Assembly (NCBI GenBank): GCA_022827885.1
Contig: JAJEIP010000018.1
Location: 1 to 39,661, forward strand
Length of the DNA: 39,661 nt
Source of the DNA: Candidatus Poribacteria bacterium
GTDB lineage: Bacteria > Poribacteria > WGA-4E > WGA-3G
Direction: 5' to 3'
Notes under the pieces: generated by a model
Databases searched by the model: none
What the model was told of the DNA's origin: nothing
The model's input: the letters and a program-made list of their open reading frames with translations, nothing else
Shown: positions 33,295-39,661 of the stretch, one piece after another
Position numbering within the stretch: the first letter of the stretch is position 1
How the letters are laid out: each line of letters opens with the position of its first letter
Made by a program: the position numbers and the translations under genes

Positions 33295-33894
33295 TTAGAT
33301 AAACGGTTTTAACTTATCTTTCAGCATGAGCCGGGCACGATTGATGCGAGATTTCGTTGTCCCGCTCCGGAGTTCCAATACCTCACTGATTTCGTCGTAA
33401 CTCAGTCCCTGCAGGTCGCGTAAGACGAGAGGGAGCCTATACTGTTCTGGTAATTCTGCGATCGCTTTTTGGAGTGCGTTGCGTAATTCTTTACGTTCAA
33501 GTTCCACTTCCGGTTGGAAAGCAGGATTCGCGGGTGCATTTGCAATCAAATCAATCTCTTCTGTGTCGTTATGACCTTCACTTCCGCCATTCACAACGTT
33601 ATCAACTCTATATTTATCCCGCCGTTCTCGATTTCGGATTTCATTTTTGCAAAGGTTCTTAGCGATGTGATACATCCATGTCTTAAAATGTGCCCGTCCG
33701 GGTTTATAGCGATGCGCTGCTTTAAACATACGAATAAACGTCTCTTGCGCTAAATCCTCAGCGTTATCCCTATCATTGATGAACCGAGCAATGAAATTAA
33801 TGAGTGGCTGCTGATGTCGACGCACGAGAAGCGTAAACGCGCCTTCATCGCCTTTTTGGTAACGTTCCATTAATTCATCATCTAAGTCAAGCAT
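33295..33894 (-). CDS. ECF sigma factor (RpoE-like)
   Basis: This is an extracytoplasmic-function sigma factor, about 199 residues. Region 2: ALLVRRHQ-like TLLVRRHQQPLINFIARFI, DAEDLAQETF-like DNAEDLAQETFIRMF and FKTWMYHIAKN. Region 4: LPEQYRLPLVLRDLQGLSY, EISEVLELRSGTTKSRINRAR. ATG 33894 is chosen because GGAGG lies 7 nt upstream; GTG 33930 and ATG 33921 are weaker. The SD sits within the palindrome CCTCCGGAGG, which could hide it in a hairpin. The anti-sigma gene follows after 21 bp. Confidence 0.93.
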   Translation of the reverse strand: MLDLDDELMERYQKGDEGAFTLLVRRHQQPLINFIARFINDRDNAEDLAQETFIRMFKAAHRYKPGRAHFKTWMYHIAKNLCKNEIRNRERRDKYRVDNVVNGGSEGHNDTEEIDLIANAPANPAFQPEVELERKELRNALQKAIAELPEQYRLPLVLRDLQGLSYDEISEVLELRSGTTKSRINRARLMLKDKLKPFI

Positions 33895-34007
33895 CAGGTG
33901 CCTCCGGAGGTGCTTATCCATAATATACACCGAATTTCAGATTTGGTTGCAAATTTTTTGGTACCTGAAAATGGAGACCGGAAATCAGATAGATTATGTT
34001 ACGTGTC

Positions 34008-34037
34008 TTGACCTGAAAACGGGTTTTCGTGTATGAT
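34008..34037 (+). promoter_or_regulatory. Probable promoter of the O-methyltransferase gene
   Basis: -35 TTGACC (34008-34013), 18-nt spacer, -10 TATGAT (34032-34037). The spacer holds the dyad GAAAACGGGTTTTC, a possible operator. Confidence 0.55.
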
Positions 34038-34137
34038 TATTTTCATAAAGCACTACACACGCCTACAAAAATTTAGCATATTTATATAGCAGATGTCAAA
34101 TTCAGAACGGAACAGTTGCTTTCAGATGGAGGTTTAC

Positions 34138-34707
34138 ATGTTTGATCAAGTCTTAGAAGAAGTTGAGGCACAGTGTAAAGCAGAGAGAATCCCGATGTTG
34201 GGGGAAGAAAAGGCGAAATTTCTCGCTGCCTGCGTTGAAAAGGCGAAACCATCCCTCATTGTCGAATGTGGAACGGCTATCGGTTATTCCGGACTCTGGA
34301 TATTGCGCGTGTTGAAAACCGCTGGGACCGGACGCTTGATAACGATTGAAATAGATGCTAACCGTGCTGCGCAAGCGCGATCGAATTTCGAGCGCGCCGG
34401 AATGGCTGACCTCGTCGACTCACGTATCGGTGATGCCCAAGAGGTCCTTAAAAGCATTCAAGACCCGGTTGACTTTCTGCTTCTCGATAATAATTTCGAC
34501 AATTACTTCCCCTGTTTTCAGGCGATTGAACCGCAGTTGACAAATCCAGCGACCGTCGTGGCTGACAACGTCGGTATCGGTGCCGAGACAATGGCGGATT
34601 ATCTGGAACACGTCCGAAAGCACTATGCATCCGAAACACACTGGTTTGACATCGACCTCCCGTGGGTGAAACAGGACGCCATCGAAGTAAGCATCTACCG
34701 CTCGTAA
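34138..34707 (+). CDS. SAM-dependent O-methyltransferase-like protein
   Basis: This is a class I methyltransferase of about 189 residues, closest in pattern to the O-methyltransferase family 3/catechol type. SAM-binding motif I is IVECGTAIGYSGLWILR (about residues 41-57), then the acidic residue in GRLITIEID, and VDFLLLDNNFDNYF with the metal/catechol-type Asp. ATG 34138 with GGAGG is chosen over the ATG at 34093. The substrate is unknown. It is followed after 72 bp by the UxaA-like gene and may be in one transcript. Confidence 0.82.
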   Translation: MFDQVLEEVEAQCKAERIPMLGEEKAKFLAACVEKAKPSLIVECGTAIGYSGLWILRVLKTAGTGRLITIEIDANRAAQARSNFERAGMADLVDSRIGDAQEVLKSIQDPVDFLLLDNNFDNYFPCFQAIEPQLTNPATVVADNVGIGAETMADYLEHVRKHYASETHWFDIDLPWVKQDAIEVSIYRS

Positions 34708-34779
34708 CCTACAGCAGGTTTTTATTAATTTCAGACCGGTATTAACGAAGAAAACACCACCCAGGAGCACACGCTAAAA

Positions 34780-37578
34780 ATGGATTACGATTTTACCGCT
34801 GTCGCACGACTGCCTTTGCCGAACGATAACGTCGCTATCGCAACACAAACCTTAGAGGGCGGCACACGCATTCATCACAACGGAGAACAGTTTCAACTAT
34901 CGCACACCCTCTTGGAGGGACATCGGTTCGCCGTCCAACCAATTTCGGAAACCGAGCCACTTTTGTCGTGGGGTCTACCGTTCGGTTTTGCAACACGTTC
35001 TATCTCACCCGGTGATTACGTGTGCAATCAGAAGATGATTGATTCGTTATCAATCAGAAACTTACCCTTTGAATTGCCAGAGACACCTAACTTTAGCGAT
35101 AAAATGGCACCTTATCAATTAGACGAAGCAGAATTCCGTTCAGGACAACAAGTGCCGCGTCATGCAAACGAACGTCCGTTTCTCGGTTACCAGCGTCCGG
35201 GTAATCGCGGCGTTGGCACGCGCAACTATATCGTCGTTATGGGGACAACCGCACGCACCTCTGGGTTTGCGCGAAGACTTGCTGATATGTGTTCAGTGGG
35301 AGGGGTTTGTAACCCCGATACATTTCCGAACATAGACGGTATTGTTGCCGTAACTCACACGGAAGGCGGCGAAAGCAAAACTCCCAATAATATTGATATG
35401 CTGCTCCGAACGCTCGCAGGTTTCACCGTCCACCCGAACATCGGCGCGATACTACTTGTTGACTACGGCACCGAGGCAGTCACCAACGAAACGCTTAAAA
35501 CGTATATGCGACGCGAGGGATACGCGCTGGATGATGTCGTTCACGGTTTCCATCGCCTCCACGGTAGTTTCGACACCGATTTAGCCGGTGGTGCTGAAAT
35601 TATTGATGGCTGGTTAGATGACGTGAACAGCGTTCCACGGACCGAACAGTCCCTGGAACATCTCAAAATCGCCTTACAGTGTGGTGGGTCTGATGCGTTC
35701 TCTGGGGTATCCGGCAATCCGCTCGCCGCTTACGTTGCGAAAGAGGTTATCCGTTATGGCGGGTGCGCTAACCTCGCAGAGACCGATGAACTGATCGGTT
35801 CCGAAGCGTATGTGTTACAGAACGCTCGCGATCTGCCGACAGCGCGTAAATTCCTCAATACAATCGAACGTTTCAAGACGCGCGCCGCGTGGCATGGACA
35901 CTCCACAGAGGCGAACCCATCTGGGGGCAATAACTTCCGCGGACTCTATAATATCGCCATTAAATCAATCGGTGCAGCGATGAAACGGCATCCCGATGTC
36001 TGCCTCGATTACGTCATCGATTACAGTCAACTGATGGAGCATCCGGGTTACTACTTCATGGACAGCCCCGGCAACGATCTGGAGAGCATCGCAGGACAGG
36101 TGGCATCCGGGTCCAACATGATTTTCTTTGTCACTGGGAACGGTTCGATTACGAATTTCCCGTTCGTGCCAACAATTAAGATCGTTACGACGACGGGACG
36201 CTATGAAATGCTTGAAAAGGACATGGACGTGAACGCCGGTGCGTATCTTGATGGCACACCGATGGAAGAACTCGGTGAGTCTATGCTTGACCTGACGGTG
36301 GATGTCGCATCGGGTGAACGTTCCGTGGGTGAAAAAGCCGGACACTCTCAAGTCTCACTATGGCGTGACTGGAAGCAGACGGGTCCGGTGGATTTAGATC
36401 CGTTGTTGACGGATTCCGAGTTGAAATCTGGTGAGCCGATACCGATTGAAACTTTGGGAGGAGGTGCGGTTAGGAAACCGCACCTACCAGGTCTGGAGGT
36501 TTTCCGTGCCCTACAAACAGAAAACGGGTATCGTACGGATCAAGTGGGACTGATTCTGCCTACCAGCCTCTGTTCGGGTCAAATTGCACAGATGATTGCG
36601 CACCGTTGCAACGAACAGGAAATTGGCAAGGCGCAAAGTATATCACGTTTTGTCGCGCTTCCCCATACAGAAGGCTGCGGTGTCTCCAGTGGACGCTCTG
36701 AGGAGATTTACACCCGCACGATGATTGGACACCTCACGCATCCGACGGTTGCTCTCGGTTTACTCCTCGAACACGGTTGTGAAAAGACGCACAACGACCA
36801 CGTCCGACATGAGATTCAGCAGTTAGGCATATCGCCGGAACGCTACGGTTGGGCGAGTGTGCAATTGGATGGCGGGATTGATGCCGTCATTGAGAAAGTG
36901 CAAGACTGGTTTTCGGAGGAACTTGCAGATAAACCGACTGTCCCCATTGTCGATGCGGGATTAGAACACCTCTGCATCGCCGTGACATCGACTGGAAGTG
37001 TAACTGAAGAGGTCTCGGCGTCTCTGATGCAACTGACGCACAGCGTCGCCGCTGCGGGTGGAACGGTCATCGTGCCTGCGAATGCGACTTTTTTACGCAT
37101 GTTCGGGGTTACAAACCCCTCCCACAGGGTGCATACCACTTCGTTCGGGGTTACAAACCCCTCCCACAGGGTGCATACCACTTCGGCGTTCGGGGTTACA
37201 AACCCCTCCCACAGGGTGCATACCACTTTGGCGTATGGACAGCGGGTTGAGAAGGCAGGTTTCCATATCATGGAGACTCCCACCGATCAACCGACGGAAA
37301 CGTTGACGGGGTTAGGTGCGACGGGTGTGGATCTGGCACTTGCGCATATCGTCGGGGCACCTTTGCAATCGCATGTGATGGTGCCGCTGCTTCAGGTTTC
37401 TACGGATGCGACAACGCAAACCACCTACGGTGCGGATTTGGATTCAGGGTCTGCCGATGTTGACAATTTATTGGCGTTAATTGTAGAGGTGGCTTCGCGG
37501 CAGTATACGCCTAAGTTGCACGGCAAAGGGAATACGGATTTTCAGTTGACCCGGGGCTTGTTGGGAATTTCAATGTAA
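34780..37578 (+). CDS. UxaA/GarD-type dehydratase with extra half and repeat insertions
   Basis: This large (932 residues) member of the altronate/galactarate dehydratase family catalyses sugar-acid dehydration in relatives. The N-terminus (about 1-110) resembles the SAF domain. The next part (GYQRPGNRGVGTRNYIVV) corresponds to UxaA domain 1 but lacks its usual Cys (THTEGGES for THxxGCG). CGGSDAFSGVSGNPLAAYVA to ITNFPFVPTIKIVTTT is the C-terminal domain. A second domain-1-like half follows (LPHTEGCGVSSGRS, LLEHGCEKTHNDH), with the Cys present. Palindromic repeats add VGGVCNPD, GGAVRKPHLPG and a triple FGVTNPSHRVHTTS segment. Usual length is about 490-520. Confidence 0.82.
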   Translation: MDYDFTAVARLPLPNDNVAIATQTLEGGTRIHHNGEQFQLSHTLLEGHRFAVQPISETEPLLSWGLPFGFATRSISPGDYVCNQKMIDSLSIRNLPFELPETPNFSDKMAPYQLDEAEFRSGQQVPRHANERPFLGYQRPGNRGVGTRNYIVVMGTTARTSGFARRLADMCSVGGVCNPDTFPNIDGIVAVTHTEGGESKTPNNIDMLLRTLAGFTVHPNIGAILLVDYGTEAVTNETLKTYMRREGYALDDVVHGFHRLHGSFDTDLAGGAEIIDGWLDDVNSVPRTEQSLEHLKIALQCGGSDAFSGVSGNPLAAYVAKEVIRYGGCANLAETDELIGSEAYVLQNARDLPTARKFLNTIERFKTRAAWHGHSTEANPSGGNNFRGLYNIAIKSIGAAMKRHPDVCLDYVIDYSQLMEHPGYYFMDSPGNDLESIAGQVASGSNMIFFVTGNGSITNFPFVPTIKIVTTTGRYEMLEKDMDVNAGAYLDGTPMEELGESMLDLTVDVASGERSVGEKAGHSQVSLWRDWKQTGPVDLDPLLTDSELKSGEPIPIETLGGGAVRKPHLPGLEVFRALQTENGYRTDQVGLILPTSLCSGQIAQMIAHRCNEQEIGKAQSISRFVALPHTEGCGVSSGRSEEIYTRTMIGHLTHPTVALGLLLEHGCEKTHNDHVRHEIQQLGISPERYGWASVQLDGGIDAVIEKVQDWFSEELADKPTVPIVDAGLEHLCIAVTSTGSVTEEVSASLMQLTHSVAAAGGTVIVPANATFLRMFGVTNPSHRVHTTSFGVTNPSHRVHTTSAFGVTNPSHRVHTTLAYGQRVEKAGFHIMETPTDQPTETLTGLGATGVDLALAHIVGAPLQSHVMVPLLQVSTDATTQTTYGADLDSGSADVDNLLALIVEVASRQYTPKLHGKGNTDFQLTRGLLGISM
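35296..35319. repeat. Palindromic repeat family A in the UxaA-like gene
   Basis: GTGGGA-GGGGTTTGTAACCCC (35296-35316) is inverted relative to the triple copy at 37102; in frame it encodes VGGVCNPD within a variable segment after the first conserved domain. Confidence 0.85.
36463..36488. repeat. Palindromic repeat family B in the UxaA-like gene
   Basis: GGTGCGGTT-AGGA-AACCGCACC followed by TACCA is in frame within the coding sequence (GGAVRKPHLPG). It matches the intergenic copy at 12086-12112. Confidence 0.85.
37102..37230. repeat. Triple tandem family A repeat inside the UxaA-like gene
   Basis: Three units of 42-45 bp (37102-37143, 37144-37188, 37189-37230) each contain GGGGTTACAAACCCC and TCCCACAGGGTGCATACC. 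All are multiples of three and read in frame as FGVTNPSHRVHTTS. Unit 2 has one extra codon (GCG). They are back to back, without spacers, so this is not a CRISPR array. Confidence 0.95.
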
Positions 37579-37597
37579 TCAAATAAGGCACTTTTTC

Positions 37598-37627
37598 TTG
37601 ACACAGGGTCTTAACCCGCCTTATAAT
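37598..37627 (+). promoter_or_regulatory. Strong promoter of hicAB with dyad spacer
   Basis: -35 TTGACA (37598-37603), 18-nt spacer, -10 TATAAT (37622-37627): both hexamers perfect. The spacer contains GGGTCTTAACCC, a likely operator for HicB autoregulation. The hicA ATG lies about 43 nt downstream. Confidence 0.75.
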
Positions 37628-37669
37628 TTCATTAACTTGCTATAGAAAAGCAAACCAAGTTGTTAGCGT

Positions 37670-37960
37670 ATGGCAATTTCAAGTCGTGAAGTGATTAAAA
37701 GGCTGAAGAAAGAAGGTTGGGTGTTAGTTCATAGTGTTGGTAGCCATCATCACTACAAACACCCGAACAAACCTGGCAGAGTAACTGTTCCTCATCCCAA
37801 GAAAGACTTGAGAAGACAAACATTGTCGAGTATCTGTAGACAAGCAGGCTGGAATGGGTGGAACCCGGATTGGAAAAAAAATAGAAAAACGCGAGGAATC
37901 CTATGCAGAGGCATTACCCGATTGTTATTCATAAGGATCCAGATAGTGATTACTGTGTAA
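37670..37960 (+). CDS. hicA: HicA mRNA interferase toxin, C-terminally extended
   Basis: This HicA toxin cleaves mRNA. The first 61 residues are a standard HicA dsRBD-like fold: REVIKRLKKEGWVLVHSVGS, catalytic His in GSHHHYKHP, GRVTVPHPKKDL, LSSICRQAGW. After this, where most relatives stop, the frame runs on for 35 more residues (WNPDWKKNRKTRG...) and overlaps hicB by 58 bp. A run of eight A at about 37873-37880 lies in the extension, so a slip or sequencing error is possible. No good SD; a strong promoter lies at 37598-37627. Contrast with the broken copy at 21171. Confidence 0.88.
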   Translation: MAISSREVIKRLKKEGWVLVHSVGSHHHYKHPNKPGRVTVPHPKKDLRRQTLSSICRQAGWNGWNPDWKKNRKTRGILCRGITRLLFIRIQIVITV

Positions 37961-38250
37961 TTGTGCCAGATCTACCCGGTTGCATAACTGCTGGAGATAC
38001 ACTTGATGATGCCCAAAATCAGGCATTAGAAGCTATTCAGTGCCATATTGAAGGCATGCTGCTCGACGGTGAACTCATCCCTGAAGCAAAAGACATTGCA
38101 TTTCATCAAAACAATCCAGAGTATGCCGATGGCACATGGAAATCTGTATCAATCAGTCTACCCGATATTTCCGAAATCCAGGTTGACCAGCCGGGACGAA
38201 TACAGAGATTTTTCCGATGGTTCAACCGAACGGCTCAAACTATCCGATGA
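37903..38250 (+). CDS. hicB: HicB antitoxin, 115 residues
   Basis: This is the antitoxin partner of the upstream HicA. The N-terminal fold is YPIVIHKDPDSDYCVIVPDLPGCITAGDTLDDAQNQALEAIQ (residues 5-46), a textbook HicB domain. The rest (IPEAKDIAFHQNNPEYADGTWKSVSISLPD) includes a strand typical of the partner surface, but the C-terminus ends FRWFNRTAQTIR, without an obvious DNA-binding domain. ATG behind GAGG (GCGAGGAATCCT), inside hicA. The likely job is toxin neutralisation and perhaps autoregulation. Confidence 0.88.
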   Translation: MQRHYPIVIHKDPDSDYCVIVPDLPGCITAGDTLDDAQNQALEAIQCHIEGMLLDGELIPEAKDIAFHQNNPEYADGTWKSVSISLPDISEIQVDQPGRIQRFFRWFNRTAQTIR

Positions 38251-38264
38251 CCTTGGTGTTTTGA

Positions 38265-39443
38265 TTAGAACGAGACTCGCAGCAATTCCACAGGAAAATC
38301 GGCCATGACAGTCGGCTTGCGGAGTGCCATGAAACCGAGGGTCAACCATTTATCAATTGAAGGCAAGGAAACGGCGAATTTTTCTGATTTAGGTATGAGA
38401 TCGTTTCTCGTAAAAGGGGTTTTCTCACCCCACTCGCGTGTCGCACGATGTGCCAACCACATCCCAGCGGCTGATCCGAGGATACCGGCTACAACATAAG
38501 GTTTATGGCTCTCCGCCTCAGTCAAAAGAACGGCCCCATTGCCGAATAGGGCACCCGCATACGCGCCAATTTGTATCAATGCTGCCCGACCCGCTGTGTA
38601 TTCACCTTCAGTAGTAAACTGATAACCAAGATAAGCTGCCACTGGTAAACCGACCATGGCGGCAAATACGTAGGGTCGTGGTGATTCTATGTCCATTAAG
38701 GAGACGATCCCAGTTGCATAGGCACTCCCGACCAATCCGCCAAAGGAGATGAGATGTGAGCGTCCCTCACTCATCGGTTTATCATAAATCAACTTTGTTG
38801 TGGTCCACGCACCAGTCGGAACACCAATCATTGCGGACATAACATAGATTTTGGCTTGTGTCCACCCTTCAAGATCTTCAATATTCACGAGATATGGGAT
38901 TGCAAGCCCGTACAATCCACCCACAAATCCGCCATTGGTCATCAAATAGGATTCACCCTTTTTAAACCATCTGTGATCCGTAAGCCTATGGGCAATCAGT
39001 CCGCCTATTGGCGTAGCGAGCATCGCAGCAGCAAAATAAGCCTTTTCGCTCTCTGATTCAAATAACACTGGCAGCCCGAATCCATAGAGGGTCCCGGCGA
39101 CACTGCCCGATAGGATTAGATTGGATCGTCCGACACCGAGCCGATGATTTCTTGTCGTTGCAAGCGCGCCGACAAAAGATCCGCCGCCAATCAACAGTTC
39201 CAATCCAGCGATTTGGCTCCCTGATTCGAGGTCAAGGAGGATCGCTGTCCCCGGTCCGTAGAGGGAAAGCCCATAGAGTGTTGAGGCAGCGACCAACAAT
39301 GTCCTACCCTCCTGCTGCTCTTTTAAGGAAATGCTCTGTTCGGTTTGCGTTTGGGAATAGCCTTCAGGCGCGAAATGTAGAAAAATAAAAGCCCCAAAGC
39401 AAAAAAGAACAACGGTTTTGTAAGACATACAACGAATTCCCAT
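38265..39443 (-). CDS. Exported membrane protein with five Gly-rich repeats
   Basis: This is a 392-residue protein. A signal peptide ends near residue 30 (FGAFIFLHFAPEGYS). The mature part has about five repeats of some 58 residues, each like GRSxLI..GG..G.LYG.G.P.L.. / ES.K.Y..AAM.G.P.G....H, e.g. GESYLMTNGGFVGGLYGLAI and GRSHLISFGGLVGSAYATGI. Each repeat gives one or two Gly/Ala-rich membrane helices. The last 55 residues lack repeats. ATG with AAGGAGG. I know no named family; a membrane protein of unknown role. Confidence 0.75.
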   Translation of the reverse strand: MGIRCMSYKTVVLFCFGAFIFLHFAPEGYSQTQTEQSISLKEQQEGRTLLVAASTLYGLSLYGPGTAILLDLESGSQIAGLELLIGGGSFVGALATTRNHRLGVGRSNLILSGSVAGTLYGFGLPVLFESESEKAYFAAAMLATPIGGLIAHRLTDHRWFKKGESYLMTNGGFVGGLYGLAIPYLVNIEDLEGWTQAKIYVMSAMIGVPTGAWTTTKLIYDKPMSEGRSHLISFGGLVGSAYATGIVSLMDIESPRPYVFAAMVGLPVAAYLGYQFTTEGEYTAGRAALIQIGAYAGALFGNGAVLLTEAESHKPYVVAGILGSAAGMWLAHRATREWGEKTPFTRNDLIPKSEKFAVSLPSIDKWLTLGFMALRKPTVMADFPVELLRVSF

Positions 39444-39531
39444 TTTTCCCTCCTTCTATAGATCGGATCATTGGGTGGAAGCGTATTATCTCCCACCCTT
39501 CCATGCCTTTCAATCTTCTACTACTTATAGT

Positions 39532-39590
39532 TTGTATCAAATGACCCCATGAGTTATACTCATAGTATGAGTTCATCTAACAGGTAGATG
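39532..39590 (+). promoter_or_regulatory. Promoter with two operator-like dyads
   Basis: -35 TTGTAT (39532-39537), 17-nt spacer, -10 TATACT (39555-39560). Overlapping is ACTCATA-G-TATGAGT (39558-39572), and next is CATCTA-ACAGG-TAGATG (39574-39590). The dyads sit on the -10 and transcript start, a typical place for a repressor, and face the gene at 39628. Confidence 0.55.
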
Positions 39591-39627
39591 TATTTACATC
39601 ACCGAGACTCACTTCATGGAGGTCGAT

Positions 39628-39661
39628 ATGAACCGTAAGAAGGACACCGCCTATGGTGTCA
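39628..39661 (+). CDS. Start of a new gene, cut by the window end
   Basis: ATG 39628 has GGAGG five nt upstream and a promoter-like region at 39532-39590. Only MNRKKDTAYGV is visible, too short to identify. Confidence 0.5.
   Translation, partial: MNRKKDTAYGV

Noticed and set aside
35296-35319. Frameshift or assembly error in the UxaA-like gene
   Set aside because: The inserted repeat keeps the frame and matches the same family elsewhere in the window, so it is a genuine insertion.
37102-37230. CRISPR-like array
   Set aside because: Units are contiguous without spacers, in frame with a protein, and no cas genes are present.
1-39661. tRNA, rRNA or riboswitch genes
   Set aside because: I saw no cloverleaf-like or rRNA-like sequence and no known riboswitch core in the intergenic regions; a covariance-model search could still find a weak one.

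Overview
The window looks like a chromosomal piece of an uncultured, free-living or sponge-associated bacterium. Candidatus Poribacteria or a close relative is my best guess. The grounds are a phytanoyl-CoA dioxygenase, a formylglycine-enzyme-like/sialidase fusion, inositol catabolism genes, TPR proteins, TTG/GTG starts behind good Shine-Dalgarno (SD) sites, and many short palindromic repeats that sit between genes and even inside them. This taxonomic call is inference; no rRNA or marker set is present.

Layout. 180-1607 (+): a two-gene ABC transporter (short FtsX-like permease plus LolD/MacB-type ATPase). 1615-3560 (-): iolE-iolG, inositol catabolism. 3689-11720 (-): an 8-kb defence/toxin-like island. 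It holds an orphan HI1420-type antidote, a three-gene restriction-modification-like operon (DNA methyltransferase, winged-helix HNH nuclease, BsaWI-like protein with altered catalytic positions), an FRG-TPR protein, a HsdR_N-like nuclease domain, and two diverged copies of a PIN-domain plus 'MTD-repeat' gene pair. Each pair has a MITE-like element between its probable promoter and the PIN gene. 12247-12750 (+): a small Spy/CpxP-like exported protein. 12858-20651 (-): a long probable operon pcrA-gatC-[MITE]-gatA-membrane protein-ctpA-mmsA/iolA. 20812-21314 (-): hicB with a truncated hicA remnant. 21332-24202 (-): uvrA. 24390-26330 (-): a tandemly duplicated nucleotidyltransferase-like protein. 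26640-31442 (+): a lipoprotein whose reading frame contains an in-frame UGA, a formylglycine-enzyme-like/sialidase fusion, a PhyH dioxygenase and a phospholipase D-like protein. 31439-33894 (-): ECF sigma factor, anti-sigma factor and an HtrA-like protein lacking the catalytic His. 34138-37578 (+): an O-methyltransferase and a large UxaA-type dehydratase carrying repeat insertions. 37670-38250 (+): an apparently intact hicAB pair. 38265-39443 (-): a five-fold repeated membrane protein. A new gene starts at 39628.

How the genes fit together. iolG, iolE and mmsA/iolA form parts of one inositol route although they are about 9 kb apart. Sigma, anti-sigma and HtrA form an envelope-stress-type module. 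The minus-strand island at 3.7-11.7 kb combines DNA modification, nucleases and toxin-like PIN genes.

The observations I would follow first are the 26640-27290 ORF interrupted only by UGA (selenocysteine or nonsense mutation), the MITE-like leaders in front of the PIN genes, the palindromic repeats that insert in frame into proteins, and the R-M-like operon that pairs an intact HNH nuclease with a seemingly inactivated BsaWI-like partner. I found no rRNA, tRNA, CRISPR array or convincing rho-independent terminator.
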